DNA from: Tritrichomonas musculus
Taxonomy: Eukaryota; Parabasalia; Tritrichomonadida; Tritrichomonadidae
DNA: 64,000 nucleotides
Direction: 5' to 3'
Assembly: GCA_039105265.1 (NCBI GenBank)
Contig: JAPFFF010000009.1
Location: forward strand, 1,984,001 to 2,048,000
Below the pieces are notes generated by a model. The model worked only from the letters and a program-made list of their open reading frames with translations. It made no database searches and had not been told where the DNA came from. Numbering within the stretch: the stretch's first letter is position 1; each line of letters opens with the position of its first letter. The translations under genes and the position numbers were made by a program. This document shows, in pieces, positions 38,955 through 49,100 of this stretch.

Positions 38955-39965
38955 TTATTTTCTATTTACATACATGGTTCTATGGACATTTGATATTGTG
39001 AACAGCCCCGTTTCTTCAATTTTTCTCTTCAATTCATCAAATGTTAAATTGATTTTAAAAGTGGATTTATACTTGTTTTGGACATCTTTTAACAAAAATC
39101 TATCTATCGAAGGATAATTTTTGAGCAAAAACTCTTTCATATCATATCTGTTTTCATCAGGCGTTTCTATGTATTGTTTATCAATCTCTTGCTGTTCTCT
39201 CTGCTCTTCTCTCATCCTCTCTATTTGAAAGAGGCTATAATTGTATTTTCTCCTTGCTGCATCACATTTTGAGCATGATTTATTGGTTTGGGCATTGTTA
39301 TTGGCTATCATACCGTTGAGTCGTATAATATTTTCAGAAGCTTCTTTGACACTACATTTATCAATAAATCCGAATGAAAAGTCATCGGGATTATCACACA
39401 ACAAGGCATCTGCCGGATAAACATTATATGGCTGTCCAAATTTATCTTTTCTAATGATACTTAGCGCAGTCATGAGAGCAAAAGATATGAATGATTGGTA
39501 GTGCAGGTACTCGTCTGAATTATATATATCGACCACATTACCGTATATTTTATCACACTTTTCATTTATAGAATTGTGATTGCAATGGTAGCCTATCATG
39601 TCATAATTTACTTTTCGAATGAATTTTTTTATTTCCGATGAGTCTGTCTTCAATTCCATTATTTGTTGGAAAATAGGCACATCTGGCTTGCTCTGTGTGA
39701 TGTCGTTTAATTTTGGCAGGGAATGAAATATTGTAAAAATATCACGGATGAGATTTGTATTTGTTTCGACATTTAGCTTATATTTTACCGGGTCGTAGTT
39801 ATCATTCAACAAATCATTTTTCAATTCCATCTTCTTCTGTTCAAAGTTCATATTATAGAATTCAGACACTTCTTTTGAAAAACTACATTCGGTCAAAGAG
39901 TTGTCTTGGGCAAGAGTAATGGCTGTAATGCTGGTTTGATTTGTTGCTGCGGGGAGGAGGGTCAT
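38955..39965 (-). CDS. Maverick hypothetical protein bracketed by an inverted repeat
   Basis: A 336-residue protein from the ATG at 39965 (MTLLPAATNQ). A frame opening at 40025 would translate through the inverted repeat and is less likely. The middle contains Cys/His pairs (DMIGYHCNHNSINEKCDKIY; CSKCDAARRKYNYSL) that could bind zinc. The last 60 residues (FLLKNYPSIDRFLLKDVQNK ... HRTMYVNRK) look like a winged helix related to the central module of the GIY-YIG protein. The perfect 34-bp repeats on both sides set it apart from all other genes of the element. Possible roles include replication or regulation; not recognised. Confidence 0.75.
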   Translation of the reverse strand: MTLLPAATNQTSITAITLAQDNSLTECSFSKEVSEFYNMNFEQKKMELKNDLLNDNYDPVKYKLNVETNTNLIRDIFTIFHSLPKLNDITQSKPDVPIFQQIMELKTDSSEIKKFIRKVNYDMIGYHCNHNSINEKCDKIYGNVVDIYNSDEYLHYQSFISFALMTALSIIRKDKFGQPYNVYPADALLCDNPDDFSFGFIDKCSVKEASENIIRLNGMIANNNAQTNKSCSKCDAARRKYNYSLFQIERMREEQREQQEIDKQYIETPDENRYDMKEFLLKNYPSIDRFLLKDVQNKYKSTFKINLTFDELKRKIEETGLFTISNVHRTMYVNRK

Positions 39966-40000
39966 TTGGCCTAAAAATAAAAAATTGAAAAAAATTGAAA

Positions 40001-40034
40001 GGTGAAGTTGGAGGTGAAAATTCACCCGTTCACC
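40001..40034 (-). repeat. Right arm of the perfect 34-bp inverted repeat
   Basis: Inverse of 38915-38948. It lies 35 bp upstream of the preferred ATG of the enclosed gene, where an operator would sit. Confidence 0.9.
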
Positions 40035-40227
40035 TGTAGACTAAAAATAGATAATTATTTCATTAAATTCTCCTCTGAATTTGGAAGGAACTTCTCTCTT
40101 GAACCATTCAAAAATATTGAATATTCATCGAGATATAAGCAAGGCAAAATTCAATACTTATCTGGCCACATTCATCCATATATTTATTTATCTATACGTT
40201 TAATTTATTTTTCAAATAACATTTCAT

Positions 40228-40405
40228 GAAAAAATTTTAAAAAAATAATTTGAAAGAAAAAATTTTAAAAAAATAATTTGAAAGAAAAAATTTTAAAAAA
40301 TAATTTGAAAGAAAAAATTTTAAAAAATAATTTGAAAGAAAAAATTTTAAAAAATAATTTGAAAGAAAAAATTTTAAAAAAATAATTTGAAAGAAAATAA
40401 TTTTA
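40228..40405. repeat. Tandem array, 27-28-bp A/T unit
   Basis: Six to seven copies of GAAAAAATTTTAAAAAAATA-TTTGAAA. Start points 40228, 40256, 40284 and 40311 show periods of 28, 28 and 27. The long minus-strand frame over it is a by-product of the repeat. Confidence 0.85.
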
Positions 40406-40487
40406 AAAGCCTTCTCAAATCTAAAATCTTTGCCGATTAGGTTTTTCAATGCCCTCTCAAATCTAAAATTTTCCTCTGAATTTGGAC

Positions 40488-40612
40488 TGTTTGAGTTTCT
40501 CAATCTTATGTTTGAGTTTCTCAATCTTATGTTTGAGTTTCTCAATCTTATGTTTGAGTTTCTCAATCTTATGTTTGAGCTTCTCAATCTTATGTTTGAG
40601 CTTCTCAAACCA
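40488..40612. repeat. Tandem array, 21-bp unit
   Basis: About six copies of TTTGAGTTTCTCAATCTTATG; later copies have GAGCTTCTC. Because 21 is a multiple of three, it gives false repetitive frames on both strands. Confidence 0.9.
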
Positions 40613-40689
40613 AAATTTTACTCACAATTATGAGGCAAAATTTTTCCGATCATTTTTTTCAATACCCTCTCAAATCTAAAATTTTTGTC

Positions 40690-40910
40690 GACCTAACCGT
40701 TTAACCGTTTATTGTCGACCGTTTATATTCGTACGTTTATATCCGTACGTTTATTGTCGACCGTTTATTGTCGACCGTTTATTGTCGACCGTTTATATCC
40801 GTACGTTTATTGTCGACCGTTTATCCGTACGTTTATTGTCGACCGTTTATATCGACCGTACGTTTATATCCGTACGTTTATTCATCCGTACGTTTATTGT
40901 CGACCGTTTA
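40690..40910. repeat. Array of CGTTTATTGTCGACC and CGTTTATATCCGTA units
   Basis: Roughly fourteen 14-16-bp units alternate between two types sharing CGTTTAT; many contain GTCGAC or CGTACG palindromes. No coding support. It lies in the same 900-bp gene-free block as the two arrays before it. Confidence 0.85.
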
Positions 40911-41180
40911 ATTTTCCTAATCTTTTGGAAAACTTGAAAGTAAAATATATAAAAAAATGAACATGCCTGCTCATACATATTTTTTTAAACTTATTTTATA
41001 TTTTCCAATATCAAAACCATGACCCCCTACTCACGCTTTTTTTCAAAAATCCCTTTTCAATAACTCGATGAATATTCAATATTTTTTAAACTTCTTATAG
41101 TGAAAAATCTTGCAAATCCAATGTAGAATCTAAATATATAATCAGAATTTAAAAATATCTATTGCTTCGTGAGATATAAA
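40911..41180. other. Gene-free spacer before the minor-capsid candidate
   Basis: AT-rich DNA ending in two CTTCGTGAG motifs (about 41166 and 41184), the inverse of the CACGAAG core seen in two Maverick leaders. No gene recognised. Confidence 0.4.
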
Positions 41181-41915
41181 TCACTTCGTGAGTATATCAT
41201 ATATATCAGCATCCTGGGATGGTTTTATCTTCAGAGTAATGAACAAAGGAGATTTTAAGATTACTGGCTGGAACATAAAGTCGACCAACCTCATTTCCAA
41301 ATACTTTAACGAATCTGTATTTACTTTTACTTTTATTGGTTTTGTCAAATCATAATTCACTATTAAAGCTTCTTGGTCCATAATCATTGTATCAATATTT
41401 GCGATGATGCTGGGAGTATATTCTTGGTCTCCAATAGATGAGTGCGCTGCTACACCCTGCAAAGATACTAAATATAATTTATTGGCAAAATCAAGAATTG
41501 GCAAATCTGGGACGTTGCATTCAACTCCATTTGGAAATATATGTCCAGGCTTAGTATTGAACAATCCAGTGATTAATTTTGCTCTATGGCTGCCTTCTTT
41601 GAATTTTACTGTTTGGACAGGCTTTAAAGATATGGTTCTATTGTTGACATTTTTGAAGGTAATTACAGTCTGACTTTCATTTAAAAATTTAACCAGATTT
41701 GCAAAAGAATAGGCATACGACTCCTCGAAATCAATTCGAACTTCACTATTTTCTGTCTCAAATATTAAATAATCATCATCGGTGGTTAACAAAATATTGG
41801 CTTTAGTATTAATAGACGAAACATAATACTTGACGAAAGGGCATTTCCAAGGAATATCTATATTCATTCTTACAGTATTATAATTCTCTGGCTGGCTCTG
41901 AACACTATACAGCAT
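41181..41915 (-). CDS. Jelly-roll minor capsid (penton-like) candidate
   Basis: A 244-residue, strand-dominated protein without signal or membrane segments. The C-terminal third runs ANIDTMIMDQEALIVNYDLT, KPIKVKVNTDSLKYLEMRLV and a last PLFITLKIKP strand. Its order (LRL-V-D...V-L-SPL-ITL-I) resembles the end of Polinton minor-capsid/penton proteins, where a 'D..G..L.L.G...I.L' strand pair closes the fold. The resemblance is by eye and weak. It is transcribed away from the first giant fibre gene, with only 19 bp between the two ATGs, so they share a promoter region. Penton and fibre being neighbours would make functional sense. Confidence 0.5.
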   Translation of the reverse strand: MLYSVQSQPENYNTVRMNIDIPWKCPFVKYYVSSINTKANILLTTDDDYLIFETENSEVRIDFEESYAYSFANLVKFLNESQTVITFKNVNNRTISLKPVQTVKFKEGSHRAKLITGLFNTKPGHIFPNGVECNVPDLPILDFANKLYLVSLQGVAAHSSIGDQEYTPSIIANIDTMIMDQEALIVNYDLTKPIKVKVNTDSLKYLEMRLVDFMFQPVILKSPLFITLKIKPSQDADIYDILTK

Positions 41916-41934
41916 TATTTAATTTCAGATTAAA

Positions 41935-44900
41935 ATGTCCTTGACACTATATTCTGCAAAGAGCAAAGAAGCAAAAAAACTTAAAGCAAATGGATTTGAA
42001 ATAAGTGCTGGAGAAGATGAAAAAATAAATATCATCCAAGAAGATAAGCCCGATGAATACCCAAAATTTAATTGTCTATACAATAAAGCTGAAGTTGATG
42101 CCAGAGTGGTAAATGATTATATTGAAAATGGAGGCAGTCTTAAAGGATTTGGGGATGTTCCCATAACTGAAAAATCTACACAAATACTTGAATACAAAGC
42201 ATTAGCAAGAACGAATTCATTTGTTGAATCCAACAGAGAACTTATCAGAGATGAATATTGTGTTAATACATTTAATGATATTATCGAAGGGGAATCTAAG
42301 ACTTGTGAAGCAATCCATGATATGTATAGCGAATTGATGTGCGCAGCAGATGGATACGAACAAGTAGTATTGGAAGAAGACAAGGGGAAATGTGAAGTAG
42401 TTAAATATGTTCAAACTCATACTGCTCCACCAGAGCCTAAGCCAACTGAACCTTTCCTCCAATACAAGACATATCATAATTTAGCTGATATGTTGATGAA
42501 TATTATGAAGAATGAAAAGAGAAATCAAAACACAACGAGAATATTATATGAGGTATTTAATGAAGCAAACTGGATAAAATTCATAAATGGAACAAAGCAA
42601 TATCATTACAATCTTCAAGACAATACTCTTAAGACAATAGGATATAAATATAAAAATAGCGATGAAGAAGTTAAAGCAGACCAGCTAGTGGAGGTAGGAA
42701 GCCCGGGTGAATTTATTGATATATACATGCAAAATCAAAAAGATAATTACGCAAATTATCCAAAAATAATTCAAAATCTATTGTTATCTAGTGTTCTTGG
42801 ATATGAGCTGGCATCGGCTCTAAAACTATTTACGACATCATTAACTGTAGACCATACAATAAAAATTGACAATATCGATGGTACAAAAGTAAAGGTCAGT
42901 TTAAATCAAATCCTAAATGATGTCCAGCTGAATATAAATAATATAATAGTATCATTAAACTATTGGGCTGATTATTGTTCAAAAATAAAATCATGCAATT
43001 GTAATCAAGAAGGAGAGAATAATTTTGAAGATGTAAATGATGACATATTTATTGAATTATTTTCTGATTTATATGATAGAGTTGATGGAGTCGAAGACCA
43101 TCTTCAGGTACATGATATTAGTCGTTTGCATTTTGATAATCAGGTCCAGCTGGCTCAATCACAGGTAGTTGACTTTTCGATTTACAATAATGATGACGGT
43201 ATAAATGATTTGGTAAATCAATATCAAAATCAAAATCAGCATATAGATTCTAATATACAGCATACCAATTTCATGAATGATAGGTCTTTTGATGTTGAAC
43301 ATGATGAAAGATATTATTGGTCAGCCCTCTTTCATAGATGGGTTTTATTAACAGAAAGTGGGTATTCATTTGATGATTTTCCATCAGGCTGGAGAACAAA
43401 TAGAAGCTTTGATGCGCCTCCTTCATTTATATTTGATGTGGACAGACAAAACTGGATTCAGATTATGATTACTGATTTTGATAATAAATGTCAAGGTTGG
43501 AGGAATAATGAAGATAGAATGAGTGTGGCTGTTTATACAGCCTTTATGGCAAACAATACAAAACAGAAAGAAGGAGATATAGTATGGGATGAAAATGAAA
43601 ATGAATGGATATACTGCAATAGTGCTGTTAGCCCTTTGAGTATTGACATCGGCACACCACCAAAACAGCCCGATGGGTCTATTTCAATTCCAGGGTCAGA
43701 CCTTGAATCGTTCAAGAAAGCCTTAGAAGTATATGGAAACAAATATATCGAACCACCAAAGAATTATCAATTTAATAGAGAAAAACCAATATATGGGGAT
43801 GTTAATATCAAAGCAAATTTAAATGTTAATGGATTAATAAATGGAGTAGATATATCAAATTTATCATCGGGAGGGGATATTACCACATCTAATTTTACTT
43901 ATCAATCTGGCTTTCCCAAATATATTCTCACCAATAATTTGCTCAGCACAGATACTTTTAGATTATTTGATAGAGACTTTAAGATGATGGTGATAGGTGG
44001 TACAGAAGAAATACAAGAACAAATAAAAGATACTCAGGGAAGGATAAATATATTTAAAATAATTCTTCGAAACAATATTATCATGAATGCTAATGGAAAA
44101 ATAATTAAAGAGTTCTATATCTATGCAGAAGATGGAAAAATATATAATCCAATCCTCATACACAATACCGAGCATGATGAAACCCGGCTTAGTTATTTCC
44201 ATGAAACAACAACAAATAAATTATATATTGCTCATGATGAAGGGGTTAGAATTGATTCTTATGATTTATATCTCAAGGGAGAGCTAAGTATAATGTATTT
44301 ATTACCTCAAGACTCTTTGGTAGCTGTTGAGCCAACAATAAAGTGTGATACAATAGAGGCTAAGAATGCTCTTAAATTACATAATTCTGATATTATTTAT
44401 TTATATAAACCAACAAAAATTACTGACGCTACAATAGAAAATAAAGAATATTATAAAATGATATATGAAATCCCAGATGATTACCATCTCATCGAAGGAT
44501 TCAAATTCAAATTCAAGGAGTATTGCTTCGGTAATTCATGGGAATTAGAATGGAAGGAAGATAAATGGACAGGCAATAATTTGAGCGGAAGATTAGGAGG
44601 GAGTGTCATTAACAAATTAAATAAAAGAAACACAGGGTATTATCATAATGATAATAGAACACATTTATGCTATGCAATGATGAAAAATGATGATATACAC
44701 AACGAAATAATACCAAGAGGAGAGAAGGGTATATTGTATAGCTTATATGCACTCGCTAGTAAAGAAGGAAAATTAGAAACCAAATTATTGTTAAACAATG
44801 ATGAAATTATAAATGGGGATGAAAATCATATTAGTTGTTGGGTGTTTGAGATGGGAGGACATAATAAAGAGACATATGAAGGCTATGATTTGGTAGGTGT

Positions 44901-46074
44901 TGAGTGTAGATTATTTAATTATGAGGCTAATATAATTAAATTTAATGAATTAATTCCTAAAATCTCCAGAGTATATTTAGATATTTATTTGCCAAAATCA
45001 TCTACTCCTACCCGACTAACATTCAAAATATTACCACAAATACTTCATGTCTATGGACAGCTGAATGGAAATGTTGATTTGATAGGAGATTTGGACACAA
45101 TAGATAGAATAGCCTGTGATTGGACAGATAGTTTTATCAATCCTGAGGAAAGGAATATTGAAATATATTTACGAAAGAGCATGGCAGACCCCTTCGAAGA
45201 AATGAATTGGGATGGTAAAATGAATCCCTTTGAATATATTATCAGGCAACAATTTTATGAGATATACCCCAATCCTAATGCAGCTACCACTTTGTATACA
45301 GATTATAATATATGCTCATCCAAAATTATTACTGCCGACAATATTACTACGATGAGAAGTGATTTAAATTTGGTAAGTAATAACTTTGATGTTTTATCAT
45401 ATGACTTCAATAAATTGGAGAATAAAGTTGGCCAAATGGATAGGAGATTAATAACAGTCGAAGATAAGACTGAACATTTAATTTCAGATATGAAGTCAAT
45501 AAAGATTGTTGAAGGGATTTCTTTAGCCTTCACTATAGCAGGTGGAATAGTTGGTGGAGGCTTAGCTTTATCATCGATGGGCATTACATTTGGAGGAGCA
45601 GAAGCGTCATCAGAAGTAGCAGTAGCAGCGACAACAATAACTCATGCTAGGACATCATTTTTATTGGAAGAGTCATATTTTAGCGGCGCTTCTCGGCTAA
45701 GAAAATTTGACCCTTGGTCTAGGACAATTTCAGACACAAATAAAGTATTAGAATGGTGTGATGAAGGGTTAGATGAATTAGAAGAGATTACTTTTGAAAA
45801 TGATTTTGACGATCCAGACAAGGGGGTAATGACTCTTCAGGCAACATTTAATTTATGTAATATTTTCAGAGATTCTTTGAAGCCTGTTTTCAAAATATTA
45901 GCTAACGAAATAAAATCTGTTCAAAGCACAAAGCATCCCCTAGATGATATAGATATGACTGCTTATATTACAAAATTGGAAGTCAAAGAAATGCTGGAGC
46001 AAAAGGATTTATATATCGATTCATTGGAGAAAAGGATTGCTGCATTGGAGAAGAAGTGTGCAAATATTGAGTAG
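41935..46074 (+). CDS. Giant fibre-like protein 1
   Basis: A 1379-residue protein. The first 600 residues contain helical and Asn/Asp-rich segments. Residues about 650-1165 form a strand-rich region shared with the next gene (FKIILRNNIIMNANGKIIKE; KPTKI; EYCFGNSWELEW; then FEYIIRQQFYEIYPNPNAAT). Residues about 1190-1225 are a Gly/Ala-rich hydrophobic segment (AFTIAGGIVGGGLALSSMGI) that could insert in a membrane. The C-terminal 30 residues are a short coiled coil (QKDLYIDSLEKRIAALEKKC). This resembles trimeric virus or phage fibres in design, though no fibre family is recognised outright. No signal peptide. Host-cell attachment is an inference. Confidence 0.7.
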   Translation: MSLTLYSAKSKEAKKLKANGFEISAGEDEKINIIQEDKPDEYPKFNCLYNKAEVDARVVNDYIENGGSLKGFGDVPITEKSTQILEYKALARTNSFVESNRELIRDEYCVNTFNDIIEGESKTCEAIHDMYSELMCAADGYEQVVLEEDKGKCEVVKYVQTHTAPPEPKPTEPFLQYKTYHNLADMLMNIMKNEKRNQNTTRILYEVFNEANWIKFINGTKQYHYNLQDNTLKTIGYKYKNSDEEVKADQLVEVGSPGEFIDIYMQNQKDNYANYPKIIQNLLLSSVLGYELASALKLFTTSLTVDHTIKIDNIDGTKVKVSLNQILNDVQLNINNIIVSLNYWADYCSKIKSCNCNQEGENNFEDVNDDIFIELFSDLYDRVDGVEDHLQVHDISRLHFDNQVQLAQSQVVDFSIYNNDDGINDLVNQYQNQNQHIDSNIQHTNFMNDRSFDVEHDERYYWSALFHRWVLLTESGYSFDDFPSGWRTNRSFDAPPSFIFDVDRQNWIQIMITDFDNKCQGWRNNEDRMSVAVYTAFMANNTKQKEGDIVWDENENEWIYCNSAVSPLSIDIGTPPKQPDGSISIPGSDLESFKKALEVYGNKYIEPPKNYQFNREKPIYGDVNIKANLNVNGLINGVDISNLSSGGDITTSNFTYQSGFPKYILTNNLLSTDTFRLFDRDFKMMVIGGTEEIQEQIKDTQGRINIFKIILRNNIIMNANGKIIKEFYIYAEDGKIYNPILIHNTEHDETRLSYFHETTTNKLYIAHDEGVRIDSYDLYLKGELSIMYLLPQDSLVAVEPTIKCDTIEAKNALKLHNSDIIYLYKPTKITDATIENKEYYKMIYEIPDDYHLIEGFKFKFKEYCFGNSWELEWKEDKWTGNNLSGRLGGSVINKLNKRNTGYYHNDNRTHLCYAMMKNDDIHNEIIPRGEKGILYSLYALASKEGKLETKLLLNNDEIINGDENHISCWVFEMGGHNKETYEGYDLVGVECRLFNYEANIIKFNELIPKISRVYLDIYLPKSSTPTRLTFKILPQILHVYGQLNGNVDLIGDLDTIDRIACDWTDSFINPEERNIEIYLRKSMADPFEEMNWDGKMNPFEYIIRQQFYEIYPNPNAATTLYTDYNICSSKIITADNITTMRSDLNLVSNNFDVLSYDFNKLENKVGQMDRRLITVEDKTEHLISDMKSIKIVEGISLAFTIAGGIVGGGLALSSMGITFGGAEASSEVAVAATTITHARTSFLLEESYFSGASRLRKFDPWSRTISDTNKVLEWCDEGLDELEEITFENDFDDPDKGVMTLQATFNLCNIFRDSLKPVFKILANEIKSVQSTKHPLDDIDMTAYITKLEVKEMLEQKDLYIDSLEKRIAALEKKCANIE

Positions 46075-46102
46075 AATAGGGAAATATTTTTTTGGGTTTG
46101 AA

Positions 46103-49100
46103 ATGGCAGCAACAACAACAAAATTCATCGGAGATATACAATTCAAGGTAGGAGACAGCACTCGTAAAGCAAGCCAGTTATTAACCCTAAGTGATTTAGA
46201 TGGATATGTTCAGACAGGCCATTTATTCAATGAAGTAGATGGCATACCAGAATTTAATATCAAAAATAATAATATACAATACGAGTCATTTGAGTCATCA
46301 ACAACCCAATATCATATTCTTAAATTTGTTAATATACCTGAGGATTTCATGAATAAAGTGAAGGAAATAACAGCCCAAACTAATCTTTTCAAAGTTGTTT
46401 TGAGAAAAAATATTATATACGATACGAATGGAAATTTAGTGAAGGAATTCTTTATTTATGCCAAGGATGGAAAGGTTTATTGCCCTCTCATTACCAAAAG
46501 CAGTAATGGCTGTTCTATAAATAACAGCACTATATTTGAATACATCAACATAGCTTTCGATTCTAGCCTCGATTTTAATCCCTATTCCCTTTGGTTGAAT
46601 GGTGAGTTGAGTATAATGAATGAATATCTTACAGATAGCCTCCAAACAGAAAAAGCAATAAAATGTTCAATCATCAAGGCTGATAATGCTTTGAAGCTTC
46701 ATAAAAGTGATGTATTGTATCTCTATAAACCCACACTAACTAGTGAAGTCCAAATAGATGATAAAATGTATTGGCTACTGCAATGGAATATAGACGATAA
46801 TTACAATATACCTAGCGGCTTGGAATTTAAGTTTAGTGAATATTGTTTTGGTAATAAATGGGTTTTAAGCTGGGATGGAACTAAGTGGGTAGGAGATAAT
46901 ATACAAGGAAACATAAACGGAAATATAAAAAATGCATTAAATAAAGAGAATGAACATGGAGAGGATGGAACATATATTAGAATCAAGAGAAGTGAAAGAA
47001 ATAAAATGTTGATTAAAAAGCCTGATGACTATTCTATTGATAATCTCCTACATTATATGATACATGGAGGGAAATGTAAATTGGACTGTAAATTAAAACT
47101 AAAGACAGGTGAGATAGAAAGTTTTTCAAAATATGGATTGGGCTATCAAACAAGTAATGGAGGAATAAATGTTGATGGATATGATATTGAAGCTATAAGA
47201 TGCTATAAAGCAAACGGTACAGGGAGCGAATTAGATATTTCTAAAGTGGAAGAATTTTTACTTGATATCACTTTGGACGGTACCATCAAGGCAAACAGAT
47301 TTTCTATGAGGCCTACTGGAAAAATATATGACCCAAAGAGTGATAAGAAATGGTATTTCATCACTGGTATATTAGATTCGTGTGAAAAAGTAGAATATTG
47401 TTATGCTTCATCTACCCCTAATGACTCACGAAATATTAAAATCTATTTATTCAAAGAATATGTTGACCCGATAGATGAGGTCAATTGGGACCCTACAACA
47501 AACCCCTTCGAATATATTATCAAACAACAATTTTATGAGATATATCCCAATCCTAATGCTGCAACAACATTATATACAGACTATAACATTACCTCATCCA
47601 AAATTATTACTGCCGACAATATTACTACAATGAGAAGTGATTTAAATATGGTAAGCAATAATGTTGATGTGATAAGTTATGACGTCCAGGAAATGAGCAC
47701 GACAATGGAAAGCCTCAAAGGAAGAGTATCAAGAGCAGAAACAATAACTCAGCATCTAGAAGAAGATGTTGATAAGTTAAGAATTGTGTCATGGACAGCT
47801 TTAGCTTTTGGAGTAGCTGGAACGGCAGGTTCTATGGGCTCTATAGGCATGCAGCTTTTTCCCGAAGGAATTAGTTTTCCAACAATAAAGGGAGGTGGAT
47901 TTTTGAAGAGAATTTTCTCTAACAAATCAACGAAAGGCATGAGTGATTTGTTGCGGTCATCTATTAATTTCATGTCTGGGACCATCGCTAGGTCTATCAC
48001 AAAAGATATTACTCCAATAATTATGTGGTGTGAAGAAGAATATAAACCATTAGATGATTTAAAATTTGAAGATGAAAATGATAATCCTGACAGTGGAGCC
48101 TTAACTTTAAGTGGGGCTATGGATATTGGTAATATATTTAGAGATTCTTTGAAGCCTGCATTTAAATTACTTGCCGAAAAAGTAAATGAAATAGAAGCTG
48201 AATTTAATAATTTCCCTACTGTTGATGAAGTAAATGAGGCGTTGGAGAAAGTAAAGAGTGAGATTCCTGCCGCCGTAGATTTATCAAAATATCGAGAAAA
48301 AAATGATTTGATATATAAAGATGCTGTCGATGTGCCTTTTGAAAATGTACAAGATAGCTCAGGAACGTGGGAAGTCAAAATAAAATTGACTAGGGGAACT
48401 CGCCTTGTTGGAACAATATCAAATAACGATGGCTTTGTAAAAGAGTTTGATTATTTGTTTGATTATAATGGTGTTATTACTGAAGATGGAGATGTTAATG
48501 TCGATGTTGAAATTGATGGAACAACCTATAACTTGACCTATTATAAAAGCGATAGTAATGGTCTATGCTTTTACATCGATAACGGGGCAGACTATTTTGA
48601 TACCAAATTAATATTAGCGGAAAAAATATTGAAGCAAGATAAAATAGCATTGAAAAGTGAGATTCCTGAACCTGTTGATTTGACCAATTATGCTTTGAAA
48701 AGTGAGAATGAAGAATTGAAGACAAGGATAGAAAACTTAGAGACAAGATTAGCTGCGTTAGAGAATAAATTAACACGAATTAACTATACATTCAGCATAC
48801 CAAATAGTACTAGCATTCGTTATCAATTTGACCAACAACTTGATGTATATGAAGCTATGCTCTATTTGACATATCATGAAAACAAAAATAATGTTGCCAG
48901 TGATAAAGAAATCAAAATCAATATATCATTCAATGTTAATAATACTCCTAAGTATGAATATCAATGCGAACCATATAAGATATGGTTAAACAATCTTGAA
49001 TATCCATTAAATAGTAGCAATTTTATTGTCAATGCAACAGCTAATTTCATATTGATTAATTCTTCATTCTTTACATCAAATGGTATCTTAACTGAAGATA

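Noticed and set aside
40237-40633. Repetitive open frames on both strands
   Set aside because: They are by-products of 21-bp and 28-bp tandem repeats with no start context or domain.
40228-40910. Repeat arrays as a CRISPR locus
   Set aside because: Units are contiguous tandem copies without unique spacers, the setting is eukaryotic, and no cas genes are present.
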